Notes: generated by a model from the sequence alone, not told the origin. DNA of 6,413 nucleotides from JBBDMW01 sp040878005 (GCA_040878005.1 JBBDMW010000017.1:1-6413), one strand, 5' to 3'; positions 1-4,753 are shown, counted from the stretch's first letter. Program-made: numbers and translations.

Positions 1-352
1 CTTCTCTGGTACCGCAGATATCATCGGATAGCAATTTTGAGATAGTTACTAAGCGAGGTGGCCTCGGGAGATGGATCGCACCCTTCCTCCGCAGGCTACG
101 CTGCGCTGGCCGGGTTGGTGCAGGAGAGTCCTCCCTGGGCGCCATGGCTTCAGCACGGGGTTGTGGACGGGTCTGGATAGACCGGGGCGGGTGAGCAGGC
201 GGAGTGGGTTGCAGCGTCCGGTTCTGTGCTTGAACGTGGTGTTGGCGGCACCAACTTGTGACCTGGGTTAGTGACCCGCACACGCGGCCCAAGCGATGGG
301 GCTTTGAGGTAAATGACAGCGAGAAAGCCGGCCGCCTATTTGTTAACTGTAC
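1..352. other. Intergenic stretch with no recognised gene
   Basis: No reading frame here resembles a known protein. One plus-strand frame is open from base 3 to about 190, but it is rich in Arg, Gly and Cys and has no recognisable motif, so I do not call it. Short inverted repeats are present (GGTCT/AGACC at 170-183; GTTGG/CCAAC at 241-255). None has a T-tract. The end nearest the operon becomes AT-rich and contains two small palindromes side by side, GTTAAC (342-347) and TGTACA (348-353), directly before the promoter. Confidence 0.5.
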
Positions 353-371
353 ATTGTTGACAATCAACAAT
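353..371. promoter_or_regulatory. Palindromic operator over the -35 box, probable GntR-family site
   Basis: Two perfect 8-bp arms, ATTGTTGA (353-360) and TCAACAAT (364-371), flank a CAA centre. Within it, TTGTTGACAA (354-363) fits the TTGT-nn-ACAA shape typical of operators bound by FCD-domain GntR regulators. The site covers the whole -35 hexamer (357-362), so a bound protein should block RNA polymerase. The obvious candidate is the FCD-type GntR protein encoded as the third gene of the same operon, which would make the operon self-repressed and induced by a ligand. The palindrome and promoter overlap are seen directly; the identity of the protein is inference. Confidence 0.65.
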
Positions 372-385
372 ACCCTGCTTAAAAT
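357..385 (+). promoter_or_regulatory. Sigma-70-type promoter of the HAD/FAD/GntR operon
   Basis: The -35 box TTGACA (357-362) is a perfect consensus match. A 17-base spacer separates it from the -10 box TAAAAT (380-385), which matches TATAAT at five of six positions. Transcription should start near 391-393, leaving a leader of about 77 bases before the GTG start at 469. The next two genes follow at gaps of 39 and 37 bases with no promoter seen between, so this is probably the operon promoter. Confidence 0.75.
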
Positions 386-389
386 GGCC

Positions 390-451
390 CTGTCGGGGAG
401 CACCCGTACAAGCCAGATGCCAATGACCCCGCCAACTTCCCGGGGCGACAG
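390..451 (+). promoter_or_regulatory. Operon leader with alternative pairings
   Basis: The predicted transcript begins close to CTGTCG (390-395), which is complementary to CGACAG (446-451) just before the ribosome binding site (455-460). Inside, CGGGG (394-398) and CGGGG (441-445) could each pair with CCCCG (427-431). These pairings cannot all form together. The arms are short (5-6 bp), so this may be chance. Confidence 0.25.
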
Positions 452-468
452 CACAGGAGAGATACAAC

Positions 469-1140
469 GTGACCACACCCACCTTCTCCCCCAAATACGT
501 CACCTTCGACTGCTATGGCACCCTGACCCATTTCCAGATGTCGCGGGTTACCAGGGAGGTCCTCGGTGACCGCCTACCGCCCGAGGTAACCGAGGCCTTC
601 CTGAATACCTTCAAGGCCTACCGCATCGACGAGGCCATGGGAGACTGGAAGCCGTACCGCCAAGTCATCTCAGACGCGCTGCGCCGGGCGATGGCCTGGT
701 ACGACATGGAGTTCCGCCCCGAGGATGCGTCCGCCATCTACGAAGACATCCCCAACTGGGGCCCGCATCCGGACGTGCCCAAGGGGCTGGCTGAACTGGC
801 GGAGCGGTATCCCCTGGTGATCCTGTCCAACGCCTCCGACGACCAGATCATGCACAACGTGGACAAGCTCGGCGCCCCGTTCCACGCAGTGATCACCGCC
901 GAGCAGGCCAGAGCCTACAAGCCGCGCCTGGCCGCCTTCGAGCACATGTTCAACGAGTTGGGCTGTGGCCCGGAGGACATCGTTCACGTCTCGTCCAGCC
1001 TGCGGTACGACCTGATGTCTGCCAACGACCTGCGCATCACGAACAAGGTGTACGTCAACCGTGGCTACGAGCCCTCGACGCCGCACTACGGCTACGTCGA
1101 GATCGAGAACATCGAGCAGCTCCTGGCCCTGTTCGACTGA
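469..1140 (+). CDS. HAD-superfamily hydrolase, 2-haloacid dehalogenase-like
   Basis: This 223-residue cytoplasmic protein belongs to HAD subfamily I, whose members use an aspartate nucleophile to hydrolyse C-halogen or phosphate-type bonds. All four motifs are visible: motif I FDCYGTL with nucleophile Asp14 and Thr18; motif II ILSNAS with Ser120-Asn121; motif III Lys151 in YKPRLAAF; and motif IV Asp181 in SSSLRYDL. The helical cap lies between about residues 20 and 95. Length and the DxYGTL motif fit type II haloacid dehalogenases (roughly 220-230 residues). However, the active-site Asn of L-2-haloacid dehalogenases (SSNxxD) is not kept, so dehalogenase activity is not assured and a phosphatase or phosphonatase-like role is possible. 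The GTG start is chosen because AGGAGA (455-460) lies 8 bases upstream and the motif-I spacing is normal. It is the first gene of a three-gene operon, 39 bases before the FAD enzyme. The fold is sure; the substrate is unknown. Confidence 0.85.
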   Translation: MTTPTFSPKYVTFDCYGTLTHFQMSRVTREVLGDRLPPEVTEAFLNTFKAYRIDEAMGDWKPYRQVISDALRRAMAWYDMEFRPEDASAIYEDIPNWGPHPDVPKGLAELAERYPLVILSNASDDQIMHNVDKLGAPFHAVITAEQARAYKPRLAAFEHMFNELGCGPEDIVHVSSSLRYDLMSANDLRITNKVYVNRGYEPSTPHYGYVEIENIEQLLALFD

Positions 1141-1179
1141 CGGCACCGCAATGAACAACCGGAGCGAAGGAGCGCCGGC

Positions 1180-2457
1180 ATGAAGCAGATCCCCTACTGG
1201 CTCGACACGGCTCCCCCAGGGCCGGACTACTCCCAGAACGACATGCCGTCGTTGGTCGACGTCGCCGTCGTTGGCGGTGGCCTCACCGGCCTCTCGGCTG
1301 CCCTTCACCTGGCGAGGGTCGGCGCGTCAGTTGCCCTATTCGAGAAGGACACCATTGGGTTCGGGGCGTCCGGCCGCAACGGCGGGATGTGTACAACGGG
1401 GTTGACGATCTCGTTCATCAAGGCTATCCGCCAGTACGGGTTCCCGACCGCCAGTCAACTCTTCCTCACGTACAACGCAGCCATCGACACGGTTGAGAAG
1501 CTGGTATCCGATGAGGACATCGACTGCGACTTCGCCCGGACGGGCAAGTTGAACCTCGCGGCAAAGCCGGACCATTACGACGCGCTGGCGCGGACGCACG
1601 AGACGCTCGCGACACGCCTGGGTTACGAGACCCACCTGGTGCCGAAGTCCCGCCTGCAAGACGAGATCGGATCGCGCCACTATCACGGCGGGATGGTCGA
1701 TCCCCAGGGCGCCGGGCTCCATGTTGGCAAGTTCGTGCGCGGCCTGGCCGCCGCCGCGGACCGCACCGGCGTGTCACTGCACGAACGCACGCCCTTGACC
1801 ACACTGCGTCGGGTCTCGGGCAGTATCCACGACGTGGTCACGTCGCGGGGCCGGGTGCGCGCCTCCGAGGTGCTCGTGGCCACCAACGGCTATACCGGGG
1901 CGCCCCTTCCGTGGTATCGGCGCCGCATCGTGCCGGTGGGCAGCTTTATCATCGTGACCGAGCCGCTCGAAGGCGACCTGGTCGAGGAGCTCATGCCCAC
2001 CCGGCGCATGGCCTCGGATTCGAAGAACCTGCTCTACTACTTCCGCATCACGCCCGATCAGCGGATGCTGTTCGGCGGTCGTGCCCGGTTCGCCGTCTCC
2101 AGCCCCGCCTCGGACCTCAAGAGCGGCCGCATCCTCCAGCAGGCCATGGCCAAGGTCTTTCCACAGATAGCGCAGCACCGCGTCGACTACACCTGGGGTG
2201 GCCAGGTCGGCATGACCCTCGACCGGATGCCGCACGCCGGTGAACACGAGGGCGTACACTACTCGATGGGCTACTGCGGACACGGGGCGCAGATGGCGAC
2301 GTACATGGGACGGCAGATGGCCGAGGTGATTGGGGGGAACCCCGACGCCAACCCCTGGCGGGACTTCGACTTCCGCGCTGTCCCGGGCCACTTCGGACCG
2401 CCCTGGTTCCTGCCGTTCGTCGACGCCTACTACCGGCTGAAGGACGCGATCCGGTAA
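1180..2457 (+). CDS. FAD-dependent oxidoreductase, DAO family (PuuB/OrdL-like amine oxidase)
   Basis: This is a complete 425-residue flavoprotein of the D-amino-acid-oxidase (DAO) family. Such enzymes oxidise the C-N bond of amines or amino acids, giving an aldehyde or keto acid plus ammonia and usually H2O2. The N-terminus has the YWLDTAPPG stretch common in gamma-glutamylputrescine-oxidase-like proteins. The Rossmann dinucleotide motif is Gly32-x-Gly34-x-x-Gly37, with Glu55 at the end of the second strand to hold the ribose. GASGRNGG (62-69) is the typical flavin-contact loop, and GYCGHGAQMATYMG (364-377) is the C-terminal FAD-binding segment. No signal peptide is seen. The start is supported by GAAGGAG (1166-1172) seven bases upstream. 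It lies 39 bases after the HAD gene and 37 before the GntR gene. The operon suggests catabolism of a nitrogen-containing substrate that also needs the HAD enzyme. The substrate cannot be read from the sequence; glycine- or sarcosine-oxidase-like roles remain possible. Confidence 0.9.
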   Translation: MKQIPYWLDTAPPGPDYSQNDMPSLVDVAVVGGGLTGLSAALHLARVGASVALFEKDTIGFGASGRNGGMCTTGLTISFIKAIRQYGFPTASQLFLTYNAAIDTVEKLVSDEDIDCDFARTGKLNLAAKPDHYDALARTHETLATRLGYETHLVPKSRLQDEIGSRHYHGGMVDPQGAGLHVGKFVRGLAAAADRTGVSLHERTPLTTLRRVSGSIHDVVTSRGRVRASEVLVATNGYTGAPLPWYRRRIVPVGSFIIVTEPLEGDLVEELMPTRRMASDSKNLLYYFRITPDQRMLFGGRARFAVSSPASDLKSGRILQQAMAKVFPQIAQHRVDYTWGGQVGMTLDRMPHAGEHEGVHYSMGYCGHGAQMATYMGRQMAEVIGGNPDANPWRDFDFRAVPGHFGPPWFLPFVDAYYRLKDAIR

Positions 2458-2494
2458 AAACGTCAACACGTCCCCCATAACAGAAGGAACCACG

Positions 2495-3187
2495 ATGTCT
2501 CCCGGTCTCCCCCTGAACCGGATAGAGCGAGCGACGCTGGGCGCGCAGATAGCCGAACAGATCCGTACCAGCGTGCTCCAAGGTGCGTTCGAGCCGGGTC
2601 ACCAGTTGAGCGAGATTGCACTTGCCGAGCATTTCGGCACGAGCCGCGGTCCCATCCGCGAGGCTCTGCAGACCCTGGTCAACGAAGGCCTGCTCAAACG
2701 TGAGTCCCACCGGGGCGTGTTCGTGCCCGTCGTCACCGATGAGGACATCGCGGACATCTACCGTGCTCGTGGGGCCGTCGAGACGGCGGCCATGAAGCAC
2801 ATCATTGCTGTCGGCTCGGGTGCGGACGTACGTACCAGGCTGGACAAGGTGGTCGACGAGATGGCGGCGGCCGCCGACGCCGACGAATGGGCGCGCGTAG
2901 TCGACCTTGAGATGCAGTTCCACTCCGAGGTTGTCAAGGGTGCTGACAGCCCGCGCCTGTCGCGCATGTACAGCACGCTCATCGATGAGACGCGGCTTTG
3001 CCTCATCCTCACGATTGCCTCGCCGGGCCGGTACGACCTCGTCGACGAGCACCGGCACCTAGCGGCGCTGCTCGATACGCAGGATCCGCAGCCGGCCATT
3101 GAGGCGGTGGAGGCCCACATGCGTGAGGCTACGGAGGCACTCCATCGGCAACGTGCAGAGAAGACCTCCGACCACGGCACGCAATAA
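2495..3187 (+). CDS. GntR-family transcriptional regulator, FCD (FadR/VanR) type
   Basis: This 230-residue DNA-binding regulator is of the usual length for its family. The N-terminal winged helix-turn-helix spans about residues 10-78: LSEIALAEHFGTSRGPIREAL (38-58) is the classic GntR signature and HRGVFV (72-77) is the wing. The all-helical FCD ligand domain follows (about 83-215). Its metal-binding set is in place: Asp137 and His143 (DLEMQFH), His186 (EHRHL) and His208 (AHM). FCD domains usually bind small carboxylates through this metal. The ATG at 2495 has AAGGA (2484-2488) six bases upstream. As the last gene of the operon, 37 bases after the FAD enzyme, it most likely controls the palindrome over the operon promoter at 353-371, acting as a repressor released by substrate. 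The family is certain; the effector and target are inferred. Confidence 0.92.
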   Translation: MSPGLPLNRIERATLGAQIAEQIRTSVLQGAFEPGHQLSEIALAEHFGTSRGPIREALQTLVNEGLLKRESHRGVFVPVVTDEDIADIYRARGAVETAAMKHIIAVGSGADVRTRLDKVVDEMAAAADADEWARVVDLEMQFHSEVVKGADSPRLSRMYSTLIDETRLCLILTIASPGRYDLVDEHRHLAALLDTQDPQPAIEAVEAHMREATEALHRQRAEKTSDHGTQ

Positions 3188-3244
3188 CGTTCGCGAATCG
3201 TGCTTCTTAGTACGTACACACGGGACATCCGGTCACTCAAACAA

Positions 3245-3273
3245 ACAGGCCGCTCAAAGTCCGAGCGGCCTGT
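3245..3273. terminator. Perfect 11-bp hairpin after the GntR gene, probable operon terminator
   Basis: ACAGGCCGCTC (3245-3255) and GAGCGGCCTGT (3263-3273) form a perfect GC-rich stem around a 7-base loop, 57 bases after the GntR stop codon. On the plus strand there is no U-tract after the stem (it reads AACGATG). On the minus strand the stem is followed by TTGTTTGAG, which is T-rich. It may therefore act without a U-tract, or mainly stop transcription coming from the right. Confidence 0.65.
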
Positions 3274-3310
3274 AACGATGAACCGTGCGGGTGCAATTGC
3301 GACCACGCGC

Positions 3311-3321
3311 TCAGGGTGACA
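3311..3321 (+). repeat. Short TCAGGGTGACA element
   Basis: This 11-base string matches the end of the element at 3603-3633 (TCAGGATGACA) with one difference. It sits just upstream of the first hairpin-repeat copy and may be a truncated copy of the same dispersed element. Confidence 0.3.
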
Positions 3322-3353
3322 TTGCGTTGGTGGTTGAGAGTGGATCGCCAAGT

Positions 3354-3440
3354 GTGGCCGCCTCTGGCGGCCATGTGCCTCCTGTCCTCTCCAGGTCTCT
3401 TGTTGGTACTTGCTTCGCGTCGGACACTCTTCGAGGCTCC
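3354..3440 (+). repeat. Mosaic repeat copy A: GGCCGCC hairpin plus sub-repeat A1
   Basis: It begins with TGGCCGCC/GGCGGCCA, a perfect 8-bp stem with a TCT loop, then a variable linker, GGTCTCTTG, and the roughly 34-base sub-repeat that starts TACTTGC (3407) and ends in TCGGACACTCTTCGAGGCTC. The same order is seen at 4229 and 4432, with the palindrome arms unchanged. It lies downstream of the operon hairpin and is noncoding. It is REP/BIME-like in character: palindromic, intergenic and repeated. Confidence 0.8.
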
Positions 3441-3446
3441 GGTTTT

Positions 3447-3480
3447 TACTTGCTCCGCTTCGGACATTGTGGCGGCTCGG
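3447..3480 (+). repeat. Sub-repeat A2, diverged
   Basis: A second, more diverged copy of the sub-repeat, starting TACTTGCTCCGCTTCGGACA, sits 40 bases after copy A1. Its nearest relative in the window is at 4191, which shares the TTTTTACTTGCTCCGCTT opening. Confidence 0.65.
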
Positions 3481-3485
3481 GGTTC

Positions 3486-3546
3486 GGTCGAGACAAAGAT
3501 GGTCGAGACAAAAGGCCGGCGAGGTAAAAGGCTGCTCGAGATAAAG
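3486..3546 (+). repeat. Four degenerate tandem GGTCGAGACAAAG units
   Basis: Units start at 3486 (GGTCGAGACAAAG), 3501 (GGTCGAGACAAAAG), 3518 (GGCGAGGTAAAAG) and 3534 (GCTCGAGATAAAG), at 15-17 base intervals and with decay from left to right. The same unit closes the second repeat array at 4642 and 4659. This marks it as the right-hand end module of the mosaic repeat. Confidence 0.65.
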
Positions 3547-3602
3547 TGGTGGCGGGTGTTTGGTGGTGGTTGGGGTGGGCCGATGGTGGTGTGGGTGCGC
3601 TA

Positions 3603-3633
3603 GGAGAGATTCTTCACTGTGTTCAGGATGACA
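3603..3633 (+). repeat. GGAGAGATTCTTCACT...TTCAGGATGACA element
   Basis: From memory, this resembles a short intergenic sequence (GATTCTTCGCT...CTCAGAATGACA) dispersed in several environmental bacterial genomes, Chloroflexota among them. A part-copy of its right end occurs at 3311-3321. I cannot confirm genome-wide copy number from this window. Confidence 0.4.
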
Positions 3634-3660
3634 GGTTGATCTGGTGCCATTTGCGTTCGG

Positions 3661-3690
3661 TTGCCTGGTTTTCGGCTGCGCAGGGATTAT
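3661..3690 (+). promoter_or_regulatory. Candidate promoter of the first VOC gene (weak)
   Basis: TTGCCT (3661-3666) and GATTAT (3685-3690) each match the sigma-70 boxes at four of six positions and are separated by 18 bases. The predicted start is about 70 bases upstream of the ATG. No better match lies between the repeats and the gene. Confidence 0.3.
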
Positions 3691-3765
3691 GGGCGAATGG
3701 CGGGAAGGCCGGTGAAGATGGCCGGGAGCGGGTTGATGTCTGCTGCGTGTTAGAAGGAGGCGTAT

Positions 3766-4161
3766 ATGTCCAAGGATGGTTGCATGCTGTTCGGTACTGG
3801 CCCGGTGCTGCCGGTGAAGGACATTGTGTCAGCGGTGAACTATTACTGCGAGGAACTGGGGTTTGCACTTGACCTGGTGCATGGTGACCCACCGACTCAT
3901 GGGTCGGTGACCCGTTGCAGCGTGGGGATTCAGTTCACTCCTGCTCCGGGTGGTTTTGAAGCCTCCGATTATCCGGGTTGGGTCTATGTATTCGTGGATG
4001 GGATAGATGATCTGTTCGAGGAGTACCGGGGGCGGAACGTGACGATTACGAAGGAGATTGAAAGCTATGGGTACGGCATGCGGGAGTTCGAGGTTAAGGA
4101 TTTGGATGGCAACAGGCTTCGCTTTGGCGCGTATCTGAATTCACTGGCTGATTCCGGGTAG
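3766..4161 (+). CDS. VOC-superfamily protein (glyoxalase/bleomycin-resistance fold)
   Basis: This 131-residue cytoplasmic protein has the paired beta-alpha-beta-beta-beta halves of the VOC fold: about residues 13-60 (GPVLPVKDIVSAVNYYCEELGF is the opening strand and helix) and 70-124 (GWVYVFVDGIDDLFEEY onwards, ending DLDGNRLRFG). The length is normal. The metal-ligand positions of true glyoxalases look unfilled: Val14/Leu15 lies where an N-terminal His would be, and Arg119 (RLRFG) where the C-terminal Glu would be. It may therefore bind a ligand, as bleomycin-resistance proteins do, rather than catalyse with a metal. The start is well set by AGAAGGAGG (3752-3760) five bases before ATG. It stands alone; repeat sequence begins only about 4 bases after its stop. 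Third positions carry more T (GAT, GGT, TAT, ATT) than in the flanking operon, which may mean separate acquisition. The substrate is unknown. Confidence 0.82.
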   Translation: MSKDGCMLFGTGPVLPVKDIVSAVNYYCEELGFALDLVHGDPPTHGSVTRCSVGIQFTPAPGGFEASDYPGWVYVFVDGIDDLFEEYRGRNVTITKEIESYGYGMREFEVKDLDGNRLRFGAYLNSLADSG

Positions 4162-4165
4162 AGGT

Positions 4166-4225
4166 GGACACTCCTGGAGGTGAGGCTTTTTACTTGCTCC
4201 GCTTGTGGCAATGTAGCGGCTTTGG
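4166..4225 (+). repeat. Truncated repeat tail plus sub-repeat B0, abutting the VOC stop
   Basis: GGACACTCCTGGAGG (4166-4180) matches the GGACACTCTTCGAGG tail of the sub-repeat. A second sub-repeat follows at once (TACTTGCTCCGCTTG, from 4191). The order copies the A1-A2 junction at 3423-3480, with GGACACT and then TTTTTACTTGCTCCGCTT. The homology starts four bases after the TAG of the VOC gene, so the repeat sits directly against the coding end. Confidence 0.6.
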
Positions 4226-4228
4226 GGT

Positions 4229-4317
4229 GTGGCCGCCTGCGGCGGCCATATGCCCCGCACCCGACCGGGTCTCTTGTTTGTGCTTGCCTTCGGCGTCGGA
4301 CACTCTTCGAGGCTTGG
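4229..4317 (+). repeat. Mosaic repeat copy B: GGCCGCC hairpin plus sub-repeat B1
   Basis: It has the same modular order as copy A: TGGCCGCC/GGCGGCCA stem (loop TGC), linker, GGGTCTCTTGTTTGT, then the sub-repeat from 4281 ending CGGACACTCTTCGAGGCT. The linker differs from copy A while the stem arms are identical, suggesting that the hairpin is the conserved part. Confidence 0.78.
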
Positions 4318-4321
4318 TTGA

Positions 4322-4354
4322 TACTCGCTTCGCTTGGACACTCTGCGAGGTTCG
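4322..4354 (+). repeat. Sub-repeat B2
   Basis: A shortened sub-repeat (TACTCGCTTCGCTTGGACAC, then TCTGCGAGGTTCG) follows copy B1 directly, as A2 follows A1. It leads into CGGCTC-rich sequence and the first GGACGCAC hairpin. Confidence 0.55.
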
Positions 4355-4383
4355 CCTGTCGGCTCAGGGTCGGCTCGGGTGAC

Positions 4384-4403
4384 GGACGCACTGCCGTGCG
4401 TCC
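4384..4403. repeat. GGACGCAC hairpin, loop TGCC
   Basis: GGACGCAC (4384-4391) and GTGCGTCC (4396-4403) form a perfect 8-bp stem with a 4-base loop, followed by ATACG. An identical stem with a different loop occurs at 4537-4555, in each case after a CGGCTCGGGT sequence. There is no T-tract, so it is not a canonical terminator. Confidence 0.65.
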
Positions 4404-4431
4404 ATACGTTGACAGGTTGTAACCGCCGAGA

Positions 4432-4520
4432 GTGGCCGCCTCTGGCGGCCATGTGCCACCGCACCACACCGGGTCTCTGGTTTGTACTTGCCTACGGCTT
4501 CGGACACTCTTCGAGGCTCG
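4432..4520 (+). repeat. Mosaic repeat copy C: GGCCGCC hairpin plus sub-repeat C1
   Basis: The stem TGGCCGCC/GGCGGCCA has loop TCT as in copy A. The linker CACACCGGGTCTCT matches copy D. The sub-repeat from 4485 ends CGGACACTCTTCGAGGCTCG. It is followed by the second GGACGCAC hairpin. Confidence 0.8.
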
Positions 4521-4536
4521 CCTTTCGGCTCGGGTC

Positions 4537-4555
4537 GGACGCACTTTGTGCGTCC
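4537..4555. repeat. GGACGCAC hairpin, loop TTT
   Basis: GGACGCAC (4537-4544) pairs with GTGCGTCC (4548-4555) across a three-base loop, followed by CTACG. The stem is identical to that at 4384-4403 while the loop differs in sequence and length, as expected if the structure is what is kept. Confidence 0.65.
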
Positions 4556-4587
4556 CTACGCGGGGTTGGTGGTGGTTGGAGACGGGT

Positions 4588-4641
4588 GTGGCCGCCTGTG
4601 GCGGCCATGTGCCTCCCGTCCACACCGGGTCTCTCCGCTTC
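4588..4641 (+). repeat. Mosaic repeat copy D, missing the sub-repeat
   Basis: The TGGCCGCC/GGCGGCCA stem (loop TGT) and the CACACCGGGTCTCT linker are present. The text then jumps to CCGCTTCGGTCGAGAC, so most of the 34-base sub-repeat is gone and the stem module joins directly to the GGTCGAGACAAAG module. This looks like an internal deletion relative to copy A. Confidence 0.72.
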
Positions 4642-4670
4642 GGTCGAGACAAAGAAGCGGTCGAGACGAC
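4642..4670 (+). repeat. Two GGTCGAGAC tandem units closing the second array
   Basis: GGTCGAGACAAAG (4642-4654) and GGTCGAGACGAC (4659-4670) repeat the 13-base unit of 3486-3546 at a 17-base interval. Both arrays therefore end with the same module. About 80 bases with no clear promoter separate it from the second VOC gene. Confidence 0.6.
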
Positions 4671-4753
4671 ATTGTGGTTCGTGGGTAGGCCGGGCGCCGC
4701 GCTAGCATGCGTGGTTGGAAACCTGGTGTTCTTGGAATTGAGAGGATTTGAGT

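Larger units (their letters stand above)
3547..3765. other. G/T-rich noncoding leader region before the first VOC gene
   Basis: No gene is supported here. The left part is G-rich: five G-runs of at least two lie in 18 bases (3562-3579), which could form a weak two-tetrad quadruplex. The middle holds a dispersed-repeat-like element (3603-3633). The right part should contain the promoter of the VOC gene. Confidence 0.5.

Noticed and set aside
71..271. Plus-strand ORF of 66 codons near the left edge
   Set aside because: No ribosome binding site of note, no recognisable motif, composition rich in Arg/Gly/Cys/Trp, and no continuation into the operon.
258..569. Plus-strand ORF spanning the promoter and the start of the HAD gene
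   Set aside because: It runs through the promoter and operator and overlaps the HAD gene in another frame; the HAD frame carries the conserved motifs.
670..1308. Long minus-strand ORFs antisense to the HAD, FAD, GntR and reductase genes
   Set aside because: They are shadows of GC-rich coding frames with no recognisable domains, opposite genes with complete motifs and ribosome binding sites.
3354..4670. Small proteins on both strands across the repeats (for example minus-strand peptides containing MAARGGH or GGTWPPEAAT)
   Set aside because: These are translations of the GGCCGCC hairpin repeat itself; the same peptide recurs in several frames and there is no consistent ribosome binding site.
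3354..4670. CRISPR array
   Set aside because: Repeat copies are irregularly spaced, vary in length and module content, and lack unique spacers of constant size; no cas gene is present.
4672..4708. Promoter for the second VOC gene (TTGTGG and TAGCAT)
   Set aside because: The spacing is 25 bases, too long for a sigma-70-type promoter; no better pair was found, so the promoter is left uncalled.
4748..4753. TTG start for the second VOC gene, six bases upstream of the ATG
   Set aside because: The AGAGGA site would be one base from the TTG but is seven bases from the ATG, which is the normal distance.
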